Source: Psychrobacter sp. M13
GTDB taxonomy: Bacteria > Pseudomonadota > Gammaproteobacteria > Pseudomonadales > Moraxellaceae
Reading direction: 5' to 3'
Length of the DNA: 64,000 nucleotides
Assembly (NCBI RefSeq): GCF_030718935.1
Contig: NZ_CP132194.1
Span: forward strand, 744,001-808,000
Both the position numbers and the translations under genes were made by a program. Each line of letters opens with the position of its first letter. The first letter of the stretch is position 1. Of the stretch, positions 18,070-27,730 are shown one piece after another. The notes under the pieces are model-generated. The model saw only the letters and a program-made list of their open reading frames with translations, was not told the DNA's origin and did no database searches.

Positions 18070-19470
18070 TTAAAAGGGACGCCCACCACCACCACCTCTA
18101 CTACTACCTTCTGCGCTCGCTTCGCTTAGAATGACTTCATCACCCTCGCTTAAGCCACTTAAAATTTGTACATTGACGCGATTATTGATACCTGTTGTAA
18201 CAGGTTGATTGACGATTTCACCATCAGCCTTTAATACTCTTACCGTAGCAGTGGCTGCATTGTTTTTGACATTTTTTGGAGTGCTTTTTGTATCAGTTTT
18301 TGAGTTGTCAGGGGTATCCGCTTTATCAATACTAGTATTAGTATTACGAGTTGAACCATTAGGTTTGCTGGCTTGCAGGGCGGCTGATGGAATCAATAAA
18401 GCATTTTTTGCCTCATTGATAATGATATAAACTTGCGCGGTCATATCGATACGGAAACGACGATCCGTATTAGGTACTTCGATATAGCCGACATAGTAGA
18501 TAGCAGAATCAGTAGAGCTAGTATCGCTGATGGTTTCAGGGGCGGGCTCGATAGCTTTTAGGACAGAATCGAACTTCTGATCAGGATTACCGATGATATT
18601 AAAATAAACAGGCATATTGGCTTGTACGTTAATGACGTCTGCTTCAGAGATTTGCGCGTTGATTCTAACAGTCGATAAATCCGCTAAAGTGACGATAGTT
18701 GGCGCAGTTTGATTAGCGTTGACTGTGGTGCCTTGTTCGGTCGTCACTGATACTACAGTACCTGACATTGGCGCGCGAATAGTGGTGTAGCTTAGGTCTT
18801 CTTTTGCTGTGCTGACGTTGGTCTCAGACTTTCGTAGTGCCGCTTGTTGACTATTGACGTTAGCATTCGCAGTGGCAATAGCGGCCCTAGCTGTATCAAT
18901 AGCAGCGCGAGCACTAGCGACGGCTGCCTGTGCCGTTTCAACTTTTGTCGCTTGGGTGTCATACTCTTGCTTTGAGATAGCGTCGATTGCGACCAATCCT
19001 TGTAGACGATCGAAGTCTGTTAGAGCTTGTCTTAGCTCTGATTGACGGCTAATAAGATCAGCTTGTGCGCTCTTTAGACTAGCTTGACGGCTAAGCACTT
19101 CTGCTTGTGCGCTTTGAATAGCGGCAACACTTTGCTCTAAAGTGGCCTGCTCATTACTTAGAGTGTTATTTTGGGTGACTTGATCGATTTGCGCAATTAA
19201 GTCTCCTTGCTGCACCTCATCACCCACCTCAACATAAAGCCGAGTCACTTCACCTGAGACTTGAGCACCAACATCAACGGTGTTTAACGCTTTGACTTTA
19301 CCTGATGCCATAACATTGTTTTCGATATCACCGATTTCGACCATTGCGGTAATATAGTTGGGAGTAATCTCTTTGGGTTTAAAGGTTCTGTAGGCTAATA
19401 TTGCTAAAGCTATTACCACTAAGGCGATAACGCCCCATTTGATAGCGGATTTTTTATTCATTTTGCGCAT
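18070..19470 (-). CDS. macA: MacA-type periplasmic adaptor
   Basis: About 466 residues. It has an N-terminal membrane anchor (WGVIALVVIALAILAYRTF) and then the biotinyl-lipoyl half motif GKVKALNTVDVGAQVSGEVTRLYVEVGDEVQQGDLIAQID. A long alpha-helical hairpin rich in Ala, Gln and Ser follows, then the second lipoyl half (IRAPMSGTVVSVTTEQGTTVNANQ) and the beta-barrel domain. The C-terminal tail has a Ser-rich linker and ends in GGGGGRPF, seen in many MacA-like proteins. It joins MacB to an outer-membrane channel. The start is uncertain: GTG 19473, ATG 19470 and ATG 19461 all lack a strong ribosome site. Confidence 0.9.
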   Translation of the reverse strand: MRKMNKKSAIKWGVIALVVIALAILAYRTFKPKEITPNYITAMVEIGDIENNVMASGKVKALNTVDVGAQVSGEVTRLYVEVGDEVQQGDLIAQIDQVTQNNTLSNEQATLEQSVAAIQSAQAEVLSRQASLKSAQADLISRQSELRQALTDFDRLQGLVAIDAISKQEYDTQATKVETAQAAVASARAAIDTARAAIATANANVNSQQAALRKSETNVSTAKEDLSYTTIRAPMSGTVVSVTTEQGTTVNANQTAPTIVTLADLSTVRINAQISEADVINVQANMPVYFNIIGNPDQKFDSVLKAIEPAPETISDTSSTDSAIYYVGYIEVPNTDRRFRIDMTAQVYIIINEAKNALLIPSAALQASKPNGSTRNTNTSIDKADTPDNSKTDTKSTPKNVKNNAATATVRVLKADGEIVNQPVTTGINNRVNVQILSGLSEGDEVILSEASAEGSSRGGGGGRPF

Positions 19471-19626
19471 CACAACAATCCAGTCACAGTTAAATCAAGT
19501 CTAACTATGATAGAGCGTTCAAGTCAAAAAGGGAATGGCAATTAGTTTGCGAAAGGTTAAGAGGGAAAAAATAAATCTTTTGAGGTTTACTAAGAGGTCG
19601 CTCTGAATTAATATCTCAAAAAGCTA

Positions 19627-20697
19627 TCAAACTGGAAATAAGCGCTTTCCCGACAGCTCAAGAGCAGCTTGCAATAACAACTCCCATGCAGGCTGGCGAA
19701 TTAATCCTTTAATAGCTTGGTCGCAGCGGTAAAGCAGATTAGGCCATTGGGCCGTTTGAGCGGTAGATTGGCGACGGCAAGCTTGGCTGTACTGGCCTTG
19801 CTTACTGCGCCAAATACCTAATCCTTGCGCATCTTGACCATCCATTAACGCCATAACCAGCCGCATATCTTTGGCTATTGCCCATAGCACTAGAGTGGTT
19901 GGTTCATCGGTGGCTTTTAATTGAAATATAATCTTGGCAACTTGCTGACTGTTACCTGCGAGCATCGCATCGGATAAATCAAAAACACTAAACTGCGCAT
20001 CACTGACTAAAGCCGCTTGCAGGTCAGTAATATCTAAAGCGACTTCTTTGACAGTAGCGTTTTCATTTTTATCATTTGGCTGCTCACAGTTAAGGGCCGC
20101 GAGCTGCGGCGCAAATAGATAGGAGAGCCGCCATAGAGTTTGATAAGCGCTAAGCAGGTGGTGCTCAGTATGTGACATTAGTAGCTGCCAAGCATCCAGC
20201 GATAGACGCAGACCAAATTGCTGCGCCTGTACTTGTAGCAATTGCTGGCGCTGACGCTCATCGTATAAGTTACAATCAATGATATGCCCATACTGAGTAA
20301 AGAGCGCAAACCATTTGCTGGATTGGCTACGTTTATCTTGCTTTGGCGTGAGCCACAATAGACTGTGACTATGTGCCCCTGTTTGTGCGTCTACAGCAAA
20401 ACGTTCAAGCTCAGCAATGATGGCTTTGTCAGGCTTATGATTACCCGTAACGATTAGAGCACTGGCATCATCGAACAAGGATTGGCTACTAAGCTCAGAT
20501 AGGACTTCTTGCCAAGTCTTTATCGATATCAGCTCAATACGTTTGATGGCGTAGTTTTGCGCGCGCCAATGCGGTCGCATGCCATCAATCAACCACTGTT
20601 GTAATAGTGGCTCATCACCATGCGCCAGCCACAGTCCCGCTATTGCAATATTGGGTTGCAGTAGTTTGGGATAAGCTTGATTAAAGGACTCTTGCAT
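19627..20697 (-). CDS. holA: DNA polymerase III delta subunit
   Basis: 356 residues, near the usual length of HolA, the clamp-loader subunit that opens the beta sliding clamp. The N-terminus IAGLWLAHGDEPLLQQWLIDGMRPHWRA matches the conserved LLxGDExxL region. Further on, LSELSSQSLFDDASALIVTG and FSVFDLSDAMLAGNSQQVAKIIFQLKATDEPTTLVLWAIAKDMR are typical of the HolA domains II and III. It is the third gene of leuS-lptE-holA, 27 nt after lptE, an order conserved in gammaproteobacteria. Confidence 0.93.
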   Translation of the reverse strand: MQESFNQAYPKLLQPNIAIAGLWLAHGDEPLLQQWLIDGMRPHWRAQNYAIKRIELISIKTWQEVLSELSSQSLFDDASALIVTGNHKPDKAIIAELERFAVDAQTGAHSHSLLWLTPKQDKRSQSSKWFALFTQYGHIIDCNLYDERQRQQLLQVQAQQFGLRLSLDAWQLLMSHTEHHLLSAYQTLWRLSYLFAPQLAALNCEQPNDKNENATVKEVALDITDLQAALVSDAQFSVFDLSDAMLAGNSQQVAKIIFQLKATDEPTTLVLWAIAKDMRLVMALMDGQDAQGLGIWRSKQGQYSQACRRQSTAQTAQWPNLLYRCDQAIKGLIRQPAWELLLQAALELSGKRLFPV

Positions 20698-20724
20698 ATT
20701 AAATAGTATTAACTTTAAAGGATA

Positions 20725-21369
20725 TTAATTTTCTAATAAAGGCGATGAGGTACTATTAGGGTTAACTTTTGGCAAGCCTATCGCGACATATTGATCAGTA
20801 ATACGACGGGCTAAGCTGTCGTATAGCCAATCACGAACCTGATCACCTTGTTGATCATCAGTGTTCACTGAGGCTTCGTTATACTGATAGCTACGCTCAA
20901 CTTGAATAGGATTGGTCAAAGTGACAGGCTGACCATTTTGCACCGTTGTATAGGTCACATCAGCGGACAACACCAGACGAATCTCTGTCAATACCCCAAC
21001 CAGCTCATAATTTCTAAAACGCACGTTGCTAATATTAATAGTAGCAATCGGCTCAGCGGTAGTATTATTAACACTGCTGTTGGCCGCGCTTTCAATCATG
21101 CTAATACCGTCAACTACATCGACGCCTAGAGCTTGCAAGCGCCGAGTCAAAGGCAATTTGAGCGGGAATGAGATACGATTGTCCTCAATAAGAATAGCAG
21201 TCTTAGCCACATCAAACTGCATCGGAGCATCATATCCGCGTAGATGGAAGCCGCAACCTGTGAGCAAACCAGCTGAGCCTAACACGGTGAGCAATGGCAA
21301 ACTTGCAACTATTGCCGTAGCTAACTTATTGACCACTGGTGAGCGTTGATGCTTTGGGTAAGATGTCAT
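20725..21369 (-). CDS. lptE: LPS-assembly lipoprotein LptE
   Basis: 214 residues. A positively charged start and hydrophobic segment end in the lipobox L-L-T-G-C, so it is an outer-membrane lipoprotein. GCGFHLRGYD directly after the cysteine is the LptE hallmark. LptE plugs the LptD barrel and takes part in putting LPS in the outer leaflet. A polar tail (NPNSTSSPLLEN) follows the domain. AAGGA lies 8 nt before the ATG. It is located between leuS and holA as in E. coli. Confidence 0.93.
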   Translation of the reverse strand: MTSYPKHQRSPVVNKLATAIVASLPLLTVLGSAGLLTGCGFHLRGYDAPMQFDVAKTAILIEDNRISFPLKLPLTRRLQALGVDVVDGISMIESAANSSVNNTTAEPIATINISNVRFRNYELVGVLTEIRLVLSADVTYTTVQNGQPVTLTNPIQVERSYQYNEASVNTDDQQGDQVRDWLYDSLARRITDQYVAIGLPKVNPNSTSSPLLEN

Positions 21370-21412
21370 AACCGCTATCCTTATTTTATAAAAGCGTTAA
21401 TACTAAAAGGGC

Positions 21413-24154
21413 TTAGCCCACTACTACGATATTAACGAGCTTATTGGGTACGACGATCTCTTTTTTAATCTCGCCTGTAAGAAACTTAGCCACGCTATCT
21501 AAGCTGCGAGCTTGTGCTTTGAGCTGCTCAGGATCGCTATTAGGCGCGACCTCCATTTTGCCGCGCATCTTACCGTTCACTTGTACGATCATAGTGATGC
21601 TATCTTGAACTAAAGCGCTGGTATCAACACTTGGATAACTGAGTGCTTGAGTATCAAGCCCTAATGCTTCAAGCAAATGCTCGCCGACGTGAGGCGCGTA
21701 TACTGACAGCATAATTAATAGATCAACGAGCGCTTCGTGCTGCACTTGTAGGTCTTGATTGCTAGCAGCACTAAAGCTGGCCAGCTCATTAGCTAATTCC
21801 ATTAAGCTTGAGACAGGCGTGTTTAACGCCAAACGCTCGCCTAAGTCATTATCAATCTTGGCGATAGTCTCATGAGTCTTACGACGCAAATCTTTACCCG
21901 CTTTGCTCAAGTCAGTAGTATCAAGTGGCGTACTGTTAATAGCAGTAAGAGAAAAACTAGCATCGCTCAAAGCCTGCATATGCTCAGTTGCAATTCGCCA
22001 AACTTTTTTGACAAAGTTATAAGGCCCTTTTAGTGCATCATCTGACCATTCAAGCGTTTGATCAGCAGGAGCTGTAAATAAAGTATAAAGACGAACGGTA
22101 TCGGCACCATATTGATCGATCGTGGTTTGTGGATCGACACCGTTGTTCTTCGACTTTGACATTTTCTCAATTTTGCCGATAGTGACAGGTTGCCCATCCG
22201 CCTTTAATAAGGCTTTGATTGGCTGACCACGCTCGTTATAGTCGATATCAACATCATCTGCAAAGTAATAAGTGGTACTACCATCGCTATTGACACGATA
22301 AAAAGTGCCCGCTAAGACCATGCCCTGAGTCATCAAGTTCTTAAACGGTTCATCGCCTGATACTAAGTCTTCATCGCGCATCAGCTTATGGAAGAAACGC
22401 GCATAGAGCAGATGCATAACCGCGTGCTCAACACCACCAACATACTGATCGACAGGTAGCCATTTATTGGCAGCCGCTTTATTGACCATATTTTGGTTGT
22501 CTTGCGGGCTGGCAAAGCGGGCGTAATACCAGCTCGATTCTACAAAAGTATCAAAGGTATCAGTCTCGCGCTCAGCCGCGTTACCACACTTAGGACAGCT
22601 GGTATTGACAAATGCTGGCATGTTTTTGAGAGGATTACCACGACCATCAGGAACGACATCAGTCGGTAGCACTACAGGCAGATCTTGCTCTTCAACGGGT
22701 ACTGTGCCGCAATGCTCACAGTTAACCATAGGAATAGGGCAGCCCCAATAGCGCTGGCGCGAGACGCCCCAATCACGCAGGCGATATTGAATCTTTTTAT
22801 TACCCAGTTCTAATGGCTCAAGCTTTGCGAGCATTGCTGCAAACGATTGCTCAAAGTCCATCCCATCAAATTCACCTGAATTGATTAAGGTGTTGCGCTC
22901 GGTATAGGCGAGGTTTGGCTCAGATCCATCAGCGGCGGCTTGTGCAGTTACGGTTTCAACGTAATCTGCTGGCATATCGATGACTTGTTTAATAGGCAGA
23001 TTATATTTAACCGCAAACTCATAATCACGCTCATCATGCGCAGGCACTGCCATTACCGCACCTGAACCATAGCTCATCAGCACGTAGTTGGCGACCCAAA
23101 CGGCGACCTTTTCGCCCGTTAAAGGATGCGTCACTTTAAGACCTGTATCCATGCCAATTTTTTCAGCTTTAGCCAAGTCGGCTTCTGCAACTGAGCCTTT
23201 TTTGCACAAGGCACAAAATTGTGCGATGACGTCATCATGCTCAGCAGCATACTGCGCTAATGGATGCTCAGCAGCGACCGCCACATAAGTCACGCCCATC
23301 AAAGTATCAGGACGAGTCGTAAACACATCTAAGGTATTGTCTTGACCTTCGAGATCATAAGGGAAATGTACTTCCATCCCCGCGCTACGACCGATCCAAT
23401 TGCGCTGCATGGTCAACACTTCTGAGGGCCAGTGACCCTCTAGCTGATCCAAATCGTCCAATAGCTCATCAGCATAGTCAGTAATGTTGAAGTAGTACAT
23501 CGGAATATCGCGCTTCTCGACGGGCGCGCCACTACGCCAGCCTTTACCATCGATGACTTGTTCGTTAGCCAATACCGTATTGTCAACAGGATCCCAGTTG
23601 ACAGTAGCGAGCTTTTTATAGACTAAGCCTTTTTTGTACAATTGTAGAAACAGCCATTGCTCCCACTGATAGTAATCAGGATTACAAGTGGCCAGCTCGC
23701 GTGACCAATCAACGGATAAGCCTAATAGCTTTAATTGTGCGCGCATGTTATCAATATTGGCATAAGTCCAAGCTGCAGGGGACATCTGATGGGCAATGGC
23801 TGCATTTTCAGCAGGCAGGCCAAAGCCATCCCAACCCATGGGTTGCATGACTTCAAAGCCCTTAAGGCGGTAATAACGGCTCAGAACGTCAGAGATAGTA
23901 TAGTTACGCACATGACCCATATGCAGCTTGCCACTTGGATAGGGGAACATCGATAGCATATAGCGGCTTGGCTTATCGCTTGGCTCATTGCCGACTTCGT
24001 AACGCTTATCGCTTGCCCATTTGGCTTGTTGCGCGGCTTCGATGAGTTGTGGCTGATATAGGCTGTTGTCCATAACATGATCAATAGCATGGTCATTATC
24101 AATAGCGTTGATAGGATTATTAGTAGAATGGTCAGATGTTACAGTGCGGTTCAT
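21413..24154 (-). CDS. leuS: Leucyl-tRNA synthetase
   Basis: 913 residues; class I synthetase charging tRNA-Leu. The HIGH-type motif is PSGKLHMGH (HMGH at 78-81) and the KMSKS motif is KIEKMSKSKNNGVDP (about 665). The editing domain has TTRPDTLMGVTYVAVAAEHP and GSGAVMAVPAHDERDYEFA. A zinc-type segment C-E-H-C with C-P-K-C is visible. The usual start of the family corresponds to about SLYQPQLIEAAQQAKW, so this protein carries about 30 extra N-terminal residues rich in Asn, Asp and His. An in-frame ATG at 24073 (MDNSLYQ) is an alternative start, without a ribosome site. Confidence 0.96.
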   Translation of the reverse strand: MNRTVTSDHSTNNPINAIDNDHAIDHVMDNSLYQPQLIEAAQQAKWASDKRYEVGNEPSDKPSRYMLSMFPYPSGKLHMGHVRNYTISDVLSRYYRLKGFEVMQPMGWDGFGLPAENAAIAHQMSPAAWTYANIDNMRAQLKLLGLSVDWSRELATCNPDYYQWEQWLFLQLYKKGLVYKKLATVNWDPVDNTVLANEQVIDGKGWRSGAPVEKRDIPMYYFNITDYADELLDDLDQLEGHWPSEVLTMQRNWIGRSAGMEVHFPYDLEGQDNTLDVFTTRPDTLMGVTYVAVAAEHPLAQYAAEHDDVIAQFCALCKKGSVAEADLAKAEKIGMDTGLKVTHPLTGEKVAVWVANYVLMSYGSGAVMAVPAHDERDYEFAVKYNLPIKQVIDMPADYVETVTAQAAADGSEPNLAYTERNTLINSGEFDGMDFEQSFAAMLAKLEPLELGNKKIQYRLRDWGVSRQRYWGCPIPMVNCEHCGTVPVEEQDLPVVLPTDVVPDGRGNPLKNMPAFVNTSCPKCGNAAERETDTFDTFVESSWYYARFASPQDNQNMVNKAAANKWLPVDQYVGGVEHAVMHLLYARFFHKLMRDEDLVSGDEPFKNLMTQGMVLAGTFYRVNSDGSTTYYFADDVDIDYNERGQPIKALLKADGQPVTIGKIEKMSKSKNNGVDPQTTIDQYGADTVRLYTLFTAPADQTLEWSDDALKGPYNFVKKVWRIATEHMQALSDASFSLTAINSTPLDTTDLSKAGKDLRRKTHETIAKIDNDLGERLALNTPVSSLMELANELASFSAASNQDLQVQHEALVDLLIMLSVYAPHVGEHLLEALGLDTQALSYPSVDTSALVQDSITMIVQVNGKMRGKMEVAPNSDPEQLKAQARSLDSVAKFLTGEIKKEIVVPNKLVNIVVVG

Positions 24155-24268
24155 AGTTGGCTCAAGAGTAAAGGTTTTAATAAGAAAAGTGGAATAATTT
24201 AGATAGGGTAGAATAGCTTAAATTGGACAAAATTGCGATGGGATAGAGTAATAATCAAGCGTATTAAA

Positions 24269-24297
24269 TTGATAACTGTTATATTTAAAAATATAAA
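24269..24297 (+). promoter_or_regulatory. promoter of the NACHT gene
   Basis: TTGATA at 24269-24274 and TATAAA at 24292-24297 each match 5 of 6 consensus bases and are 17 nt apart, the ideal spacing for a sigma-70 promoter. The predicted start of transcription is near 24304, giving a leader of about 45 nt. Confidence 0.7.
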
Positions 24298-24347
24298 TTA
24301 ATAGTCAAACGTAATCGAGTTTTATCTAATATTTGAGTAAATACACT

Positions 24348-27260
24348 ATGAGTGAAATTATTATAAGTAAACCTGTCAGTGTGCTTAACCGCAACGTCAA
24401 ATTTGATTTAAAAGACTTTTTTGTTCAAGCATCTAAGACAGCGGTTCAAGCTACTGCTCAAGGAGTAACTGGAAACGTAATAGGTAGTGCTGCAACTATC
24501 GTAAAGGGTTTATTTGATATATCTAAGACTACAGAGCTTGAGCTAAAGGTTGAAGAGTTAGCTTGGTTACTCCTTGTCCGCTCCTTAACACATGCTATTA
24601 GCGAAATTTTAAATAGTAACCAAGATTTATTCAGTAGTGAATTTAGCGAAGAGGCAATAGAAAATATTGCAACTAAGATAGAAGCTAAAATCAACGAATC
24701 AGAAGTTATTATAGACAATGAATTTTTTAACGCGCCTCGTAGTTTAGCTTTATTAGATGAGTTGGCGTTTGTTTTAATAGAATGGCTACAGCAATTAGGT
24801 CTTGACAAGTATCAAGCAAGGGCAACTTATAGCCGTCTCAAAAGTCAATTTGCTTTCTCACTTGATAAAGAGTGGGCAACAAATACTTCTCAATATATTT
24901 TAATTATAGACCAGTTAAGTACACCTTTTACTAAAGCTACCGCTACACAAAGAAGTATCATGCAGTATCGATCATGGCTACAACAACAAGTTAACGAGCG
25001 CATGTTTGATGAAGCGTTCGGATTAAAACAAATATATGTTCCTTTAAGGGCTTACTATATGGAACCAAAGGAGCAGGATGAAAATGCAATTGCTCAAAAT
25101 CTGATAGAACCTATAGACATTAGTACTACTAGAAGCATGAATAAAATCGTATGTGATTTAGAAAATGAAATTCAGAAATGGCTGAGTGAATACAATGAGC
25201 ATGATACGTTAAGAGTTATAAGTGGAGGTCCTGGTTCTGGGAAGTCCTCTTTTGCTAAGATATTAGCTGCAAATCTATCTGCACAGTCAGATATACCTAT
25301 ATTATTTATTCCTCTACATCATTTTTATCTGAGCGACTATCTATTAGAAGCTATTAAGAAGTTCATTGATAATCAGTTAATACTTTCTCAAACCGATATG
25401 ACTGAAGAGAAAAACTTACTACTTATCTTCGACGGTCTAGATGAGTTATCTATGCAAAGTGGTGCTAATGTAACAGAGGCATCAAATAGATTTATTACTG
25501 AGGTGCAAGACGCCTTAAGAGACAGAAAGAATGTCCGTTGGAAAGCAATTATTACAGGTCGTGAATTGTCTATTCAGTCTCAACAACACAAGCTTAAAAA
25601 ACCAAAAACAGTCTACTATCTATTGCCTTATTATATTGATGAAGAAAAAAGAGAAGGTTTCAGTGATTCTAATGGATTATTAATGAACGACCAACGTAGT
25701 GAGTGGTGGCAAAAACTAGCTAAGTTGAAAGGTCTCAAATTCAATGATCTACCAAAAGAATTAGCTACTAAACATTTAGAGCCTATTACTACTGAACCAT
25801 TACTCAACTACCTTGTATCACTGAGTTACTTGAAAGAAGGTGGTATTGTATTTTCAGAAGATACTAATTTGAATGAAATATATGCTGACCTACTAAATTC
25901 TGTACATGAACGCAAATATACAGATAGTGGTATACACAAGAGTGTAGACAGTATAAATAAGAAAAAATTCATACGTATTTTACAGGAAATTGCCCTAACA
26001 GTCTGGCATGAGAATGGGCGAACGGCTAGTGTTAGTCAAATTACTGAACAATGTAAAAAGGCTAACATTGATAGCTATTTCAAAGAGTTTACTAAAGATG
26101 CAGAGTCAGGAGTTATACGCCTATTAATGGCATTTTATTTCAGAAAGTTTGATGGCAACAATAGTGATGAAACATTTGAGTTTACCCATAAAAGTTTTGG
26201 TGAGTATTTAACAGCAAAGCGAATAATGCTTGAACTGTCTAAGATGCTGCATGAAGTAGAGCGTTTTAAAGAAGAGGCTGATTCGGGATGGACTCTGGAG
26301 TATGCATTCGAGAAATGGATAAGAGTATGTGGACCTCAAAGAATTGACACGTATTTAAGTGAGTTTTTAGCTGGTGAAATTCAAATACTAGCTAGTAGTA
26401 GATCTGGTTTATCTATAATAAACCAATACCAAAAACTATTAATTGAGCTTATACAAATGGCAGCAAACGGTCAGTCACCAATTAAAAAATTAGGACTAAA
26501 TGACTTTTCTGATGATATGAAATTTAGTCAAAATTCTGAAGTAGCATTACTAGAATTACATTCTTTATTTGCTATTAAGACTGGAAAAACAATAAAAGAT
26601 GTTGGTAAGGAGTATAGAGAAAACTTTGATACTTGGCTAAAAAGGTTAGACTATAGAATAAGAGCAAAATTAAACCATCTAGATCTAAGTCAATGTAATA
26701 TTCATGGAAGTTTTTTAAACTGTGATTTTAGATCAAGTATATTGGATGATAGTCAGATACTTTTCAGTAATTTTTTTGATTCAGATTTTAGAAATGCTAG
26801 CTTTAAAAATGCGGTCTTATACGAAACTGGTTTCGATAAAGTAATATTTGATGAAACTATACTTATAAACACTAGGTTTATAAGTATTAGTTTTAAAGGT
26901 TCGAGGATTGAAGAAGTAGACCTAAGCAAAGCTGTTATTAGGGGATGTAATTTCACACAAGTAAATGCTAAAAAAGCTAAATTTAATAGTCTAAAATCAG
27001 TTGATGATGATTTCGTAAATTTTTCAAAAAATAATTTTAATAAAGCAAATCTTGAATATGCTGAATTCAAAAATACTGATTTTAGAAATGTAGATTTTTC
27101 ACATGCTAACATTACAGGTACTAACTTTACTGACGCTAACCTTGAAAATGCTAATTTTGAAGGTACAAACTATGAAAAAGCGATTTTTACTGGAGCAAAC
27201 CTGAAAGGTACGATTTTAGAAAATATTTATCCATCAACAGAAGAAGAGACAGACGAATGA
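24348..27260 (+). CDS. NACHT NTPase with C-terminal pentapeptide repeats, candidate anti-phage protein
   Basis: About 970 residues. Residues 1-280 form a mostly helical N-terminal region that I do not recognise. The NACHT module follows: Walker A GGPGSGKSS (about 293-301), Walker B LLLIFDGLDEL (about 357-367, with the NACHT-type D-G-L-D-E), the sensor segment IITGREL (about 401), and the winged-helix signature FTHKSFGEYLTAKR (about 612). A helical linker leads to pentapeptide repeats (about 775-955, A/N-x-x-F/L type, e.g. NFTDANLENANFEGTNYEKAIF) that should form a right-handed beta helix. Bacterial NACHT proteins of the STAND class are known phage sensors, with the C-terminus usually recognising the trigger. 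The coding sequence is clearly more AT-rich than its neighbours. ATG 24348 is preferred over TTG 24333. Its stop overlaps the next start. Confidence 0.85.
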   Translation: MSEIIISKPVSVLNRNVKFDLKDFFVQASKTAVQATAQGVTGNVIGSAATIVKGLFDISKTTELELKVEELAWLLLVRSLTHAISEILNSNQDLFSSEFSEEAIENIATKIEAKINESEVIIDNEFFNAPRSLALLDELAFVLIEWLQQLGLDKYQARATYSRLKSQFAFSLDKEWATNTSQYILIIDQLSTPFTKATATQRSIMQYRSWLQQQVNERMFDEAFGLKQIYVPLRAYYMEPKEQDENAIAQNLIEPIDISTTRSMNKIVCDLENEIQKWLSEYNEHDTLRVISGGPGSGKSSFAKILAANLSAQSDIPILFIPLHHFYLSDYLLEAIKKFIDNQLILSQTDMTEEKNLLLIFDGLDELSMQSGANVTEASNRFITEVQDALRDRKNVRWKAIITGRELSIQSQQHKLKKPKTVYYLLPYYIDEEKREGFSDSNGLLMNDQRSEWWQKLAKLKGLKFNDLPKELATKHLEPITTEPLLNYLVSLSYLKEGGIVFSEDTNLNEIYADLLNSVHERKYTDSGIHKSVDSINKKKFIRILQEIALTVWHENGRTASVSQITEQCKKANIDSYFKEFTKDAESGVIRLLMAFYFRKFDGNNSDETFEFTHKSFGEYLTAKRIMLELSKMLHEVERFKEEADSGWTLEYAFEKWIRVCGPQRIDTYLSEFLAGEIQILASSRSGLSIINQYQKLLIELIQMAANGQSPIKKLGLNDFSDDMKFSQNSEVALLELHSLFAIKTGKTIKDVGKEYRENFDTWLKRLDYRIRAKLNHLDLSQCNIHGSFLNCDFRSSILDDSQILFSNFFDSDFRNASFKNAVLYETGFDKVIFDETILINTRFISISFKGSRIEEVDLSKAVIRGCNFTQVNAKKAKFNSLKSVDDDFVNFSKNNFNKANLEYAEFKNTDFRNVDFSHANITGTNFTDANLENANFEGTNYEKAIFTGANLKGTILENIYPSTEEETDE

Positions 27261-27622
27261 CAATCACTATCTACGGTATAAAATCATGCGACACTATGAA
27301 AAAGGCTTTTGCTAAACTGGATAGCTTAAATATTGAGTATGTTTTTCACGATTATAAGAAAGAGGGTATCGATAAGCAAAGCGTTCAGCGCTGGGTTGAT
27401 AGTCTGGGTATTGATAAAGTGTTGAATAAGCGCGGAACCACGTGGCGTAAATTGAGCGATGAGCAAAAGCAAGCCGCTGATGCTGATGTCAATAAAGCTA
27501 TCGAGTTACTCATTGCTAATAGCAGTATGATCAAGCGACCAATAGTAGAAGGTAGCTATAGAGATGAGCCAATCATACTCTGTGGTTTTGATGAAGCTGC
27601 CCTTAATGAAATTTTTAGTTAA
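27257..27622 (+). CDS. yffB: ArsC/Spx-family reductase-like protein (YffB type)
   Basis: 121 residues of the thioredoxin-fold ArsC family. The single active-site cysteine is in IYGIKSCDTMKKAFAKL (Cys about 10). VFHDYKKEGIDKQSVQRWV and the RGTTWRKLSDEQK segment are as in YffB, whereas true arsenate reductases have other loops. The conserved arginine-proline stretch SSMIKRPIVEG is present. Thiol-dependent reduction is inferred; the substrate is unknown. The ATG overlaps the NACHT stop in ATGA, so translation of the two is probably coupled. Confidence 0.85.
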   Translation: MTITIYGIKSCDTMKKAFAKLDSLNIEYVFHDYKKEGIDKQSVQRWVDSLGIDKVLNKRGTTWRKLSDEQKQAADADVNKAIELLIANSSMIKRPIVEGSYRDEPIILCGFDEAALNEIFS

Positions 27623-27730
27623 TTACATTAACTTTTCATAAACCTATATTTTATTTGGTGTATTCTAAGTTATATCGTTTAATAACATGTATTTTATTGC
27701 CAATTTAGAATCAACCAAAAGGATTAAGCT

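Noticed and set aside
21026..21349. 107-codon plus-strand frame over lptE
   Set aside because: Shadow of the lptE coding sequence; low-complexity product with no signals of its own.
24333..24347. TTG start five codons before the NACHT ATG
   Set aside because: TTG is rare and no ribosome site precedes it.
26753..27112. 119-codon minus-strand frame inside the NACHT gene
   Set aside because: It arises from the pentapeptide repeat periodicity on the other strand; no ribosome site or promoter.
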